DNA from: Inonotus obliquus
Taxonomy: Eukaryota > Basidiomycota > Agaricomycetes > Hymenochaetales > Hymenochaetaceae
Length of the DNA: 64,000 nt
Assembly (NCBI GenBank): GCA_032164295.1
Contig: JAJHTX010000008.1
Span: 620,001-684,000, forward strand
Reading direction: 5' to 3'
In this document: positions 45,601 to 57,953 of the stretch, one piece after another
Position numbering within the stretch: the stretch's first letter is position 1
Layout: every line of letters starts with the position of its first letter
Translations under genes and position numbers: made by a program
The notes under the pieces: model-generated
Database searches by the model: none
What the model saw: only the letters and a program-made list of their open reading frames with translations
What the model was told of the DNA's origin: nothing

Positions 45601-47356
45601 GTTGGAATCCGCCTCTTGAATAGTTCCCTCGGCCGCTTTAGAAGGTACCATTACATCCTCAAGATCATCATCAGAGTCGCTCTCCTCGCCCTCAGGTACT
45701 TCTTCAGCTCCGCTTCCAACGTTCTCCAGTACGATTACGAGGTCATTTGTCGCCTTGTCGGGCTCTTCCTCCGGTACAACGTCGACGGCTTCTTCCCGCT
45801 CTTGTTGGACTGTCGTAGCCTGGCAGTGTTCATCACTAGGAGTATCCTCACGTTCCTCCCTTGCGGCCTCGGGCGCCTTGGAGTCTTGTGACCCTGATGA
45901 AAGCGAGGTGTCTCCAGTTTCCCTAGTAGCCTCAGGTTCCTTGGTCTCGTGCTGCGAGTCAAGACCGCGTGAGTTGTTCTCGGGCAGCTCAGGCAGCTCG
46001 CATTCTGCTTGTTGCGTTGGCTCGACAACATGAGAAACGCAATCGGGCTCCGTAGCCGCCTCGGGTTCCTTATCTGCCTGGGGCGATCTTTCACCCTCTA
46101 CGTCTTCTCTGTGACCTTCCGCCATATTATGATCCGGTGCAGCTGCCGTCTCCTCTTGGTTGAACGTTTGGGCATCGGCGACGTTATCATTGTCGTTCTC
46201 GTTTGCTTGCTCCCTCACAATTTCTTTGCTCTTTATCAGGAGTCCGAAGATAGCTTTCAGTCGCTCCGACAAGCGGGTCGCTTCGAGATCCAGTTCATCG
46301 TTCATAAACCAAGTTAGGATTCTCTCGAGATTTTCCGGCTTTGCGAAAGACGTGAGCTTGGAGCCAAAGGGACCGTATCGCTTGCGGTCCGCTCTATCTT
46401 GTGGCCAGCTGTAGGGACGTAGCTCGCTTGACGCGCGCTTCAGAGTCACCCAGCTCTCGGTAAACTCTTCTAGCTCCGAGTCGGACATACGCACATCGTA
46501 CTCGCTTTGTTTCCAAATTTCACCACGCTTCTTCTGTTCTACCAAGTCAAGGAGACCCTGACCGATCGTGTACCTAGCGTCAGCCCATGCTATGGCCTCG
46601 TTAAGGCTGATCCAGCCTTGATAGAGGATGAAAGCATATTCGTGCGGCAGTCCACCTTGGTTCAGGAGCAAGTCCGTTCGTCCGCATTCGATTACATTTC
46701 GGTAGACGGTTCGGAACCATATATACGCCTTTCTTGAGTTCATGTACCGGAATTTAGGATCAGAGGGGTCGCTTTTCGGAAGCTCCCTTTTTGGAAAATC
46801 CCTTTGAAGGATAGCGCGTCCCAAAGTTGGTATTGGAATTACGGGGTGAGCTGGCCTCGATCGCTTATTGTTGATGGTTCTTGAGTGCTGGTTGGGCTTT
46901 GTATAACTGCTCCCTGACGAAGTCGTCTTCAATTGGACGGGGTCATCTCGGAACGAGACTTTGGACTGGCGCGCCTTTCTGGAGGCCTCTCGTCGCCATT
47001 TATTGATATCACCTTCAGACAGGTAAGTAGGGTCGAAAGCTTCTCGAGACTCGGTGCCTTTCTTTGTTTCCTTTTGTTATATATCTTAGGTGGCGTGTTC
47101 AGGTGAAGCCGGTTAGGAATATGCCTACCTTCGACCTGCGTCTCTTCCGTATTCCCCCCAACTTGTATTCGTCGTCGTCGCTCTCAGATGTCGACGATGA
47201 CGACGGATCAGAGGCCTCTGTGACCGAATCTGCGACATATAACTCGCTTGGGAGGAGGAACCCATCGAGGAACCGGTACAAGGCGGTTATTACTTGGAAG
47301 ACGAGGGATAATACACCGGAAATCACGGCAAGTACCAAGGGCTGCAAACGGGGCAT
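42667..47356 (-). CDS. Unrecognised-family protein 2: membrane-anchored, GPFG-domain, long acidic repeat tail (1543 aa, 2 exons)
   Basis: Exon 1 is 47356..47129 and exon 2 is 47070..42667, joined over a 58-nt phase-0 intron; the join gives RSKETKKGTESREAFDPTYL and then DINKWRRE. Exon 1 encodes a hydrophobic anchor near residues 7-33 (LVLAVISGVLSLVFQVITAL, then YRFLDGFLL) and a Ser/Asp-rich stretch. Residues about 184-355 form the family domain: YMNSRKAYIWFRTVYRNV, GLPHEYAFILYQGWISLNEA, IAWADARYTIGQGLLDL and RKRYGPFGSKL. The remaining 1180 residues are acidic and disordered: Glu/Asp-rich to about residue 650, then imperfect repeats of about 66-68 residues (DLDKFAEDLEAQLDHEPE and VPVEIQT-type units), then a Pro/Met-rich end. 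Unknown function. No Cys-rich or enzymatic motif was seen. Confidence 0.78.
44300..45200 (-). repeat. Imperfect tandem repeat, about 198-204 bp period, coding
   Basis: About four to five units in the long gene. The words GCTCGTGATCAAGTTGAGCC and AACTTGTCCAGGTCGTT recur at about 44.50, 44.70 and 44.90 kb and, in decayed form, near 44.36 and 45.10 kb. Each unit codes for a DLDKFAE-LEAQLDHEPE segment and an IPVEIQTxxPVPEP segment. All periods are multiples of three. Confidence 0.8.
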
Positions 47357-50045
47357 CAGCGTGTTCGTTCCTTATGCAGGTATATTAATGAGCTATACAC
47401 ACCATTAGGTCGGGCATCTTGTGTTATAAATAGTGGAATCGCGAATTCAGGGGAAAAGATATGAACAGAAATGTGCTCGCGAGGGTAGTAGGGGAATGTA
47501 AGAAGCTAAGCTACGGTCAACGGGGCCACTACTTTCTTTTTATTCCTGCGAATAAGGATACTTAACGCACGGGCCTTCGTGGCCTGTTAACAGTACTGAG
47601 CGCTACCTGCCAGACATCAAAATCCGATTATGTAATTGGTGATCGGACCAGATAGGAAGGTGGAGAGCTCTACTGTTCTTGTCTTCTTTCACTTCCTTGT
47701 CTTGTACTGCAATAGTGCGCGAGAAGAGACTGCGCAAGAGAGAGTGTATATCGAAGAGGCTGCCTCGATGAGTATGTGCTTTACGAGTCAGTAGGATATG
47801 ATGAATAGTCGGGTGGGCCAATGAAGGCCTTTATTTCGGGTGCTCGTCGTTGAGCCTGCGCATCGCATATCGTCTTATAATACTATTGTCTTTCCCTTTG
47901 ACATAGCACCCCTCTTAAGCGGCTAGATCAGGTGGGGAACTAGCTTTTCTAGCTGGAAGGCTCTCGACTTCGAGTCGGTTTAACAGTTTCATTGTAGTCT
48001 GCGACGGACAATGGGCTGGGGATACTAGACAAAGAGAGGTATGGGTCGAAAGGAGACATTTGGGTATTATTCTTATTTCTTTTCAGCTTCTTGGCCTTCA
48101 TCGCTTCGTGGTGATGTTGTAAGGACGCGTATCACCTCATTCCTTCGTTGTTATGAACTCAAAGACAGGTTCGCTGAGTCGTTTGGTTCCACATCCGATG
48201 ACTCCCCCCCCCCCCAGGGGTAATATCAGAATTGAAATTGGTACATACAACGGATTATTTTTGAGTGAGGCATCCGGTTGAAAGGTTCAAATTCTCCTTG
48301 CGAGGGACGCGGAAACGTGGAACCCTCAAAGCAACCAGTCTGTCTACATCGGTCTCCGTATCTCTAGGGGTGGGTTTAAAGGCCTTGGCTTGTTTCGGCT
48401 TGCGGCATAGATATGTATGTGTATTGTACCAGACTGGTATAGAGCATCGGCGTTGAGCATCCGTTGCTCATAGTTCTAGAGGTTGATTTATCATTCGATT
48501 ACTGGCGTCCGCATTTAAAAGCTGGAGAGTCGAAGAGACTCGTGAGTCATACATGGCCCTTTCCCTTTCTTTGCGAAGGTGTTCCTTCCACACGCATGAC
48601 GAATGCTCATTTGTGGGAGATGCCGCGACTTCTATGAAGAATAGTCGTTCAATGTCGAACAGAGCATTCAGCTTCAAGTTGGGTTTGGATATTGATCCCC
48701 GGAGCAGATGAGCCCTGCGATATGCAAAGTTCTAACACCTGTTTCCAGTTCATTTTCGAGCCCATTCAGTCCGTTAATCACTCCCCGCGAGCTCGACCCT
48801 TATAGTCAGAACTCAGAAGAAGCCGAGGTTGAATGAAGCGCAATTAGTTCAATGCAGCTGAATTGTGCTTGACCTTTCCCGCCCCTTCATATCTATTTCT
48901 GAGAGATCATTTTGGCAAGAATTAGGAATTCTTACGACGATCGTAGTGAGGCTGATCCCTGGCGGATTCTTTCAACGTTATCGTTATCACTAGGGCTCCG
49001 CACTGGAGCGGATGTCCCGGATAAGATATGGCGGATAGAGGTTTGGGGTTTGGAGAGCAGATATCCGGGAGCATATATACATGCGGAACCGGATACGATG
49101 TTGGAAATCCTCTGTATCCGCGCTTATACGGCATCTACGGAGCTAAATGATGATCGAGAAATGATGGAATATGTGAGATTTGAGTAGTTGAATGACCCTT
49201 CCTCCAGCAGAGCCGGGATTTGAACTCGTTTCTCTAAGTGATTGAACCCTAGAAAATGATTGGTCATGTACTTCTGTCAAGAATAATTGAAGGTGGTGGC
49301 GGGATGTTACACATTTTGACCTTCACCAATCCCTATGTTCACCGGTTGTTGACGTTGTATTGCCCCAAGATCACCAATATTAATGGCACTTCGTTATGCG
49401 CACATTGGAAGGTCCTAAGCAATATTTTCCCTCTTAAAGTAAGATCATAGTCTTAGTCCCGGATATGCCAGATACGCCTTATAAAATATTCGCGGAACCG
49501 GATCTGATAGTAGCAACTATCCGCGCGTATCTTATAAGATACGCTGCGGAGTCCTAGTTATCATCAGGATTTTCTTTCGTAAGTTCAGGGGCCAATAAAC
49601 GTACTAGTCGTGGTCGTGGTGCACTACTGTGTAGTCCGCCAATACATTTAATTGTTTGAGTTTTTTTGTGTCCAGTCTTGATCTGACTGAAATTTGCTTT
49701 CACAGTCACGTGCTGCTTCTTCGTATCTGTCCTGTCAAGTGACAACAGCAGCGCTTCAGCTTGTATCGTACAAGCATTATCGTCTCTCCATCACTTCCCA
49801 CCAAATAAGCTATGACAGCAAATACACAGCAATTGCATTGTTTAAAAGCAGAAGTGAGAAGACAGAAAAAAGCTATCTATGAAACAGTCACAAAGCAATA
49901 TACCAATATGCGCGTAGAATCGGAATCGTCCGTCGAAGAAGTCGCTTCGGGATGTGGTACGTCTGGGAGAACTAACAATACTAGCAGCGATGAAAAGGAG
50001 GAAGGCTTGCATGCAGAAGCTTCCATTCGCGACCTAGATGTCGTT
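47357..50045. other. Spacer between the two long family genes, with a hAT element
   Basis: 2.7 kb without a supported gene. It contains a 13-base C tract near 48207, the second hAT element (48991-49556), and downstream 3' sequence of the gene at 50046. The 140-codon plus-strand frame at 49812-50234 overlaps the end of that gene antisense and has no features of its own. Confidence 0.5.
48991..49556. mobile_element. Non-autonomous hAT-type element, 566 bp
   Basis: Same family as the element at 30620: it starts TAGGGCTCCGCACTGG and ends GATACGCTGCGGAGTCCTA, with the same interior words (GGATAAGATA near the left end, CCGCGCTTATACGGCATCTA near 49115, palindrome GCGTATCTTATAAGATACGC at the right end). 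Flanks GTTATCAC (48983-48990) and GTTATCAT (49557-49564) match at 7 of 8 positions, a slightly decayed target duplication. The two ends are less perfect inverted repeats than in the other copy, so this one is probably older. Confidence 0.88.
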
Positions 50046-53000
50046 TTACAATGGTCCATCTTCATCCGACGAAGAAAGACTAGTCAGACTGGATTCAGTA
50101 TCAGACCCATCACCGTCCTCGCTTTCCGAATCCTCCGAACCTTCCTCGTCCTCAGGCTTGGTCTTATCTTTTGTAACATTCGCTTCTCTGGAAGCGGAAT
50201 CGGTCCTGACTACACCTTTTCCTTCAGTGCTTGAAGACGGCGCCGATTTGGCAGATGGACCTGCTTGGTCCGACGAGTTATCTGAGGAACCCGCCTTCGA
50301 GGGTCCGGGTGAGGGGCGGACATTCTCCTTATTTTCGTCTGCTGGCTTCGTACTGAGCCTGCTCGCTTCATCCTCCGATTTCATTTCACAAATTGATGGA
50401 ACGGGTTGTCCGTGTCGGGCTGGTGCACCGAAGGTTGATGATGCTCCCGTGGATGGACCCGCTGTGGTTGGAGCTGATTTCTGGGGGGACAAGAATCCTT
50501 TCGCAATCGACGAACCCGAACTAGATGAAGATGGCGGAGCCACTGGGGTCATCGTTATCATGGCCAGCAATGCCTCCATTTTCGAGGAATGTGGAATCCC
50601 GCTTGGAGGCGGCATCAATTTGCTTGAATTTGAGGCAGACGCAGCGTTACCGGGTGGAGGCGCTGACACTGCCATTGCTCGTGGTCGGGTAGACATGAAC
50701 GGAGATGGTGCTGTACTCGTCGGAAGATTGAAGCCTACCGGTCGGATTGGCGGCGTCCCTGCCAGTGGTGTTGGGTTTGCTTGCCGCACCTGAGGACTGA
50801 TGGAAGATATAGGAGGTCTGGGTATAACGTGCTCAGGTGTCCTGATAGGTAGTACTGGATCTGATAGAGGTCGAGGTTGTGCACCCGACATTCCCAGGCG
50901 GGAAGACCCAGCTACAGCAGGAGTGGCGAAGCTTGGGGGCGGGGAGGAAACAATAATTCGAGGGGCACTGCTACTATATTGGATGGAGGGTGTCGTTGCG
51001 CCTTGCATCGTATCCGACTTCCGAGGAATGCGCCCAAGAAAGTGTGACACAGGGCTCGGGACTGGTACTGGCATGGGAGTAGGCGTCTCGTCGAGCGTTT
51101 CGTCCATCCGCTCTTCTAGAGGAGCGGGAGGGGTAGTTTGAGGTGACAAAATCATGGCCTCCGGGATTTGCTGCGCTGGCGCGCAAGTAGCCGGAGCTCT
51201 GGCAGGAAGAGGTAATATTTCTCGCCTTTCAGTGGGGACGGTTTGAGGATCGACGTTCATATTCGAAATCTCTGGTATTTGATTTGAAATTGGCACCAGG
51301 CTCGAATCTGACATTTCTTCTTCGCAAATTGCGGGCGTCTCATTAATGACTGATACAGACCGTTGCGAAACAGGCAGCGTAGAGGTGAATAATGGTTCCG
51401 GAAACGAGGCATGTGCGTACGTCTTCATTCCTTGCTCCTCGAACTCAGGCTCCATTTCAGGCTCCAGGTATACCATCTCCACGTCTTCTTCTACACAGGT
51501 TATGCAGTTCATCGAGGTCAAATCAATGTTCGACATCGGATCCTCCGCGCACTTCGTATTTACCGTTGATTCGGGACCAGCTGTACGGGTTGCAACTGTG
51601 CAGTCCTCCATGTCTGATTCATCCTCCTCTAACGCAAGAACGAGCTGAGATTCCAACTCATAGTCGTCGTCTTCACTGTCGCTGTCCTGGAGTTGATTGG
51701 TCGCTCGTCCGTCGCTTTTATCTGAGAGGTGTGATTTCTCTCCTCCTTCATTGAGTATTCTGTCACTATCGGACTCTTGGCTCTCCACAGGAGGCGTCTG
51801 ATTCTTCATACGTCTTTCCAAAACTGACTTCTGTTCCTCAAAGAAGATCCGCTCTTCCTCAGTTAAAGCAGCAGGTATTTCGTCATCGTCGAAATCAGAA
51901 GAGGTTGTCTCGACAGGGTCTGCGTTCTTCTTCGGCGGGTTTTCCTCGTGTTCTGCAGAAGATGGTTTCTCCTTCGTTTCCTTAATCTGCTCCTGTAGGC
52001 TTTCTACGCTCTTGTCCCTTGCTATCCCCTTTTTGTTCGTTTCCTCCTCGTCCTCGTTCTGCGGGGTGTCGTTGGTATTCTCACGGTCGGACGTCGCTTC
52101 TGCCGTTGTCGTTGCCTGCTGGGCTTCGCTCTCAGGTTCCCGTTCCAACGCTTCCTCAAGCTGCGTTGCCATCTTGTCCCGCTCTTCCTCCAGGCGTGCA
52201 TCATTCGAGGTTACCTGCGCCTCGCGATTCTGTTCAATCGTCTCGGCTTCACTTCGCGTTTGTGGCGAATCTCCGTCCTTCGAGTAGCCGTCGACCTCCT
52301 TAATCGCCCCATCGCCTCCATGAGGCTCCTGACTCGATGTCTCGGCTTCCTGTACGATATCATCCGACTTCGCTGCATTATCATGGGCTTTGATTTTCTC
52401 GCTCGCCTTGTTCTCGACGAGAGGCCCGAAGATGCTCTGCAGTCGGTCAGATAAGCGAACCGTGTCAAGGTCAAGATCTTCACTCGTGAGCTGAACAACG
52501 ATTGACTCGAGTACCTCTGGACTTGCGAGAGTCGACAGCTTGGGACCAAAGGGACCATATAGCTTGCGATCCTCCCTATCTCGAGGCCAGCTATAGGGAA
52601 GGAGCTCGTCCGGCGTCCGCTTCATTGACATCCAGTCGTCTGTGAATTCTTGTAACTCTTCGTCGCCCATAGGCACGTCGAACTCCGGTTGTTTCCATAC
52701 CTCGCCTCTCTTTTTCTGTTCGGCCAGGTCGAGGAGACCCTGTCCAATGGTATGCCGCGCGTCGGCCCACGCGACGCAATCGTCGATGCTGAGCCAGCCG
52801 AGCGAAAGGATGAATGCGAATTCGTGAGGCAGACCTCCCTGGTTAAGGAGCAAGTCTTTTCGACCATACTTGAGGACGTTTTGGTGAACAGTTCGGAACC
52901 AGGTGTGCGCTTTTCTCGCGTTCATATATCGGACCTTGGGATCAGGGGTTCTGGGCGGTCGAGAGCTGTTTCGGCGACCTGGACGTTTCGCGGCTCGGGG

Positions 53001-53464
53001 AGCTTGTCCGCAAGACGCTTTGGTACGTCCGCTAGAGGTTGCTTTGGCTGGGCTCCTTGTCTTTGAGAAGGCATCTTGATGGGATGTGCTGAGCTTATAA
53101 GACGTTTCGGGGACCGAGCGTCGCCATTTATTCAATTCATCGTTGAAGATTTGTCTGCTACGGCATTCGCTGTCGCGAAACGCCCGTGGTTTCTTCGTCC
53201 TTTCCTCCTGAATTTGCTCGATTCAGATTCTCAATATCTAAAGACTGTGTCGCCTACCTTGAAAGTACGTGTTCCTTTCTTCGTCTTAATATCACTCTCA
53301 CAATCACTGCTTTCAGACGCTGTCGATTCTGTAGATGATGGATAATTGGTTGTTTGATTGTCTTCACGTGGCTCGGGTATAAGCAAGAATTCGTCGACCG
53401 CCTGGTATAGAGCAAGCAGCGTCTTGGAGACGAAGACCGCTATGAAATAAAGTACCGAGATCAT
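50046..53464 (-). CDS. Unrecognised-family protein 3: membrane-anchored, GPFG-domain, acidic disordered tail (1122 aa, 2 exons)
   Basis: Exon 1 is 53464..53258 and exon 2 is 53207..50046; the 50-nt phase-0 intron is in the same place as in the 1543-aa paralogue. Exon 1: anchor MISVLYFIAVFVSKTLLALY, then AVDEFLLIPEPRED, a Ser-rich stretch and KTKKGT. Exon 2: ERTKKPRAFR, FNDELNKWRR, then at about residues 159-331 the family domain (YMNARKAHTWFRTVHQNV, GLPHEFAFILSLGWLSI, DCVAWADARHTIGQGLLDL, RKLYGPFGPKL). The rest is acidic, then Pro/Ser-rich, ending in DGSDTESSLTSLSSSDEDGPL. A truncated duplicate lies at 59674-60601. Unknown function. The anchor with a basic segment after it suggests a type II or signal-anchored membrane protein; the side of the membrane is not certain. 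Confidence 0.78.
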
Positions 53465-56336
53465 GGGATACTAAAACCGGTGTCAGCTATCAATCTAACC
53501 GTGCGTTGATTTAATTCCAACATACCATTATGCTATGCATAATAACTATTCAAGAAAGCTAGGGAATGAGAATAGTAGAAGGATGTGTTGAAGTATACGT
53601 CGTTAGGAGACGATGGTAGGGGGGGATGAGAGGAGTAGTTCAACAAGCCACGACCGCTCGGGGTCATGCTTATAATCATCAAGGCCTCCTCCTAGTGCTT
53701 TGTGCATTGGCCTGAACTGCATCGACATTGACAATACCAAGATCCACCATTGAACTGTCCTTGTGATTACTTAATCTATTGATTCAATGGTGCGGCTTGA
53801 GCGCCAAGAGAGTCTATACGCGATATGCGATATGCGGTATGCGACTTTGACATGACCAGCCCGTGCTTCCGCTTCCTTTTTGGCTTTGGCTTTGGCTGTT
53901 CTGATGGCGTGGTGGAGTGCTTCCCAGGGGAAGAAGAATGATATGGTGGCTTTCTTGTTGGGTTGCACTTGGAATAACTCCATGTCGTTTGTACACCCTT
54001 ACAAGATGTTCGGCCGCTCTGTCTTGTTGCGTTATGGTCGGACGGCGGAACGGATCAGGGAACGAAGAAGAAGAGAGGAAAAGAGGAGTTGATGGTTCGT
54101 CATTGGTTAGATGCCATCAAGGAGGCGGGCCAAAGCGTACACTTGGACATATACGCGAGTGCGTCTCCCTTTTGTTTTATTCTGCAGGGATGCTTCGGCA
54201 GTTTTTCTTTCCCCCTCTTATTGCGTTCTTGGAGGAAACCACCAGCAACCACCACCTCTTTTCTATGCGACGGGCCTTTTTATTTATTTTCCCTTCTTTT
54301 TTTTGTCTTTTTGGTTGTCTGGCTTGTCTTGTCTTTTCTTCTCGTCTGCTCATCTACTAAGAACTTATTCGTCTGCTCCTCCGTTTATTATTATTTTTTT
54401 CGATGTGCGGCGTGCGTACCGGTATGTGGTTCGTAGTTTGTGAAGACCGATGATCGGGAAAGCTGTAGTAGGGATTTATGCTTTGCTGAGCTGAGTTTTC
54501 AATGCTTTCATATGTGATACAGTCGATGCAATTGTACATACTATAAAATAATTCTGTAACCAGACATGCTTATGACTATGACTGTGAATAAGGAAGGCCA
54601 CGGCCTGCGGATGATGGGATGATAGATATTAGAAATCTGGTCCTCGTACTCCGAGTCTCTGAGTCTCCGCTCCGACAAAATACATGCATATTCATATGTG
54701 TGTCGCGTGTAGGACCTAGATGCACGAGCAATCTCGACTCGACTTGACTCGAAAACAAAATTAACAGACTAGAATTGGGAATAGAAATTGGAGATTAGAA
54801 GTTCCGGTATTTACTAGTCACGATGAGGAGAGATGGTAATCAGCAATCAACAGTGTATTCTCGCTTGGTTGGAACCGGAAACCTGGGGGAACGAAGAATC
54901 GGGAACGAAGAGACGCGGGTGGATTGATTCGAACCTTGTAACTTCTTACATGGGTTGAGAGCATGAACATGTCTCTGTGTAGACATTTCTAGTCGAAGAG
55001 TCTCAAAAGTATTCCTCATAAAGAGACGAGTTTGCAGGTTGAGGTCCAGGGCATCCCATCAATCACAGACTCGCTTTGCTCGGTATATCACTGCAGAGAC
55101 TGATTCACCAGTGACTCGCATACTACTTACTCACAGTAATAGAGTCCAGCTCCAGTTGGATGTTCTTTCGGGACGCGACTCCAATCACGCATCAGCTTCA
55201 TGGTCCTCGGCGAACGGGCAAAGTAGTAGTTACTAGATGACTCATACCCAAGATGCAAAGTACAAGCGATCTAACACGCGCAAGACTACAAAATGGAGGT
55301 TCGATCGAGTCGTTGCACCTACTTCACCATGCATTGAAGCGATATCTTGCTACGCTTCCTTCTCCTTCACCCCTTGGCGGTCGATACGTCGCCTGTCAGA
55401 GGACTACCTCAATGCCAGGACCTTACAGCAGCAAGGAAGTAAAAAAAACCTACTTTAACCCCGGCTCTGAGTTCGGCTATAAGGTTACTGATAACGACAT
55501 CCGCATTCCGATCACTCTCAACAGAAGCGGATCGTGGAAACCAGCCCTTTTCGAAGACACCTGCCCACACGTTTCAGTCAGCATTATCCCTTGTGCTAGG
55601 ATAACTTCATACCTTTGGCCGTAAATTTCCCTCCGTCTCTTTTAACCACAATTTCTCTGACGAAAGGTGTTGTAGGGATGCGGCGATTCCTTTGGTCTAA
55701 GCAAGACCCGGAAAAGAAGAAGTAAGCCAGTGAGGTGGGAACAACTTGAGTAGAAATACATGCCATGAAAGTAATCCCGGACCTGTGCAGGTTGTTCATC
55801 TTCGTCTTTTCCTGGTTTGAATGTTTTCGTCCAATTCAAAGACATCTTGTCGAGAAAAATTCAGATGCCACCACCTAGACGCCGCATACACGAGGCTATT
55901 TATCCCCCAAAATGATAAAAGCAAAGCACTATGCAGTGATTGGAACCTTTCCTGCAAAGTAGCACATGACATCACGTGCAGTAGTAGAAACACCAAGCAA
56001 ACTTGCCCGTAATCACGCACCTGCCCGACCGACACACAAAGCAGGGAATCTTCAGGTCCAGCTAGCCAGTTAGTGTTTCGGCTGTATGCTTATACGCATA
56101 CAGGCCGTACGTATACGACGTCTACGCACAACCTGCGATAGAATAATGTTCCACGTTACTGCGGTAGCTACTTTTCTCCTTTTTGTTCGACATTATTATT
56201 AGGCTGTGCTTGATTATCATAAATTTTCTCCTATTGCTCTGCGCTCCCGTCTTGTTGGCGGAGAGAGGCAGACAGGACGAGCAGCATGGACAAATTAAAG
56301 CGGCCACGAGTCACGAAAAACGACGGTGTTGAGAAT
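52537..56336. repeat. Segmental duplication copy 1 (at least 3.8 kb)
   Basis: Collinear with 59674-64000. The offset is exactly 7137 bp at the left end and grows through small indels. It carries the 5' part of the GPFG-domain gene, its promoter and about 2.8 kb of upstream non-coding DNA. The left limit falls inside the coding sequence at AGCTTGGG (52537 and 59674). The match still holds at the window end, so the right limit of copy 2 is not seen. Confidence 0.9.
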
Positions 56337-57953
56337 ACTCAGTCACGGGTAAGTACCTGTTGAGAATACTTCGGAAAGATAGGGAGAATGAGAATAGTGT
56401 GCGTATACGTGTGCGGTAGGGCCCACCTCAGTCGCAGGTAAGAGACTGGGGTGGCACGGACTAACGAAACAATCTTATATACGTCTAATTCCAACAGACA
56501 GCAACTCAGCAACTCAAACGAAGACACAGACAAAAGCGATAGATAAAGCTCGATGCAAAGGTACTAAGATTGAAAGATTGAAAGATATTATACGGTACGT
56601 TACGTGTGGTATGGTATGGTATGATAAATTCGGTAGGTAGGTAGGCAGGTAGGTAACTATGTAAATAGGTAGATGGGAAGCTCATCGTGTAAGTACCCCG
56701 TGAAATGCATATGCACAGAGAAGAAGGAAGAGGATAGAGAATAGAGAATGAGGAATGGGGAATGGATGAAATGAAATGAAGGAGAGGGTATCGATTCCTT
56801 TACTCAACAGAGCAAAAACACGATACCCACCCACTCAACTAAATCATACCGAGACTAGAATCGTACCAAGCCCAACAATAGACACGAAAAGGGAGAGGGG
56901 AGGATGAAGTAGATACTATTACCGACTAGCCGAAAGGAGAGAAAGAATATTGTGATCCGGGATGGGATGCATCGAGCCAATATATACACATTGCGAGAAG
57001 TCGAGAAGCCGAGAAGTGCGCGTGTCGAGCGTCGTGTCGTGTTGATGAGTGCATGATTGGGTGGGTATCGGGTGGGATTGCCGAATGTGCTAAGGGGGGA
57101 AGGGGGAGGGTGAGATGATGCGGTTGTAGGAAGATGAGGGATAGTGCGTGCGGAAAGGTATTGGGATACGAAGGTAGTTCGATGGATGGATTAGGCAGTA
57201 ATGACATGGCAGAATGGCGATGCGTAGAAAGGTGCAGGGCAGAAAAAGATCCGAGACAAAACCGAGGTGCGTCGAGCCACAGGTCGACGACAATATATAC
57301 ACAGATGAAGATGAGAAAAGAAAAGAAAAGCAACGAAAAAAAATGAAAAACCGAGACTGAGACCGAGGCTAAATACAGAGTACGAGAAATCTATAGGGGG
57401 TGGAAAGTGAAAGTAAAAGCCTCTGAAAAGAATTATGTGCAGGAAAGTGGACAGGGACTACTAAAGAAAGAGAAATGATGATACGTGGTGAACCCGATGG
57501 AACCTTGCGAACAGAGAAACAGAAACAGAAACAGACACGATGAAGAGTAGGAAAGTAAAAGGCCAAGCGCAGACCCAATTATACGTAACGCGGTATCAAA
57601 GAACTGTCTGGGGTAATACGGGTTGATAATGAGGGTATGGGAGGGGAAACTTGGGTCGACGCAAGTCCGGATTCCGGATGGATCAATGACAACTGAAAGA
57701 CGTAGCGTCCGAGACGTAATGTAGAATAGATAGGATGGAAAGATGCATATCCGGGACCTTGAGTATGAGATTGCGAGCATCAGAACGAACGAGATTGCAT
57801 AGTTTTCGAAGCCATAAGAGAAGCACTTGCGAGGCGAGTCGACGCATCGAGCATAATTGAATTTCTGATTGGGAAACGAACGCTGGCCATGTCTCAGCCA
57901 CTCCATCGTCGGGATTGTTCGGGCATATCTTGGGAATGTGTAAGAGCGCGCGT
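53465..57953. other. 4.5-kb gene-poor region
   Basis: 53465-56336 is the non-coding part of duplication copy 1, including the GPFG-gene promoter. 56337-57953 is unique and lies downstream of the Rua1-like gene; it holds simple repeats (GGTA units near 56630-56660) and purine-rich runs near 56720-56780 and 57310-57350. The 123-codon frame at 55253-55624 has a partly kept counterpart in copy 2, but the frame is disturbed by indels, so I do not call it a gene. Confidence 0.5.
55386..55766. repeat. About 380-bp repeat unit, occurrence 1
   Basis: Begins at CGCCTGTCAGAGGACTACCT and ends near AGTAGAAATACATGCC. The same unit occurs once here but twice in tandem in duplication copy 2. Confidence 0.75.

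Noticed and set aside
49812..50234. 140-codon plus-strand frame starting in the spacer
   Set aside because: Half of it is antisense to the neighbouring gene and no family resemblance is visible; more likely untranslated sequence.
50038..50793. 251-codon plus-strand open frame
   Set aside because: It is entirely antisense to the 3' end of the 1122-aa gene; its Ser/Gly-rich content mirrors the Pro/Ser-rich coding strand.
55253..55624. 123-codon frame within the segmental duplication
   Set aside because: A counterpart exists in copy 2 but indels shift the frame between copies, which is not what a conserved gene would show.
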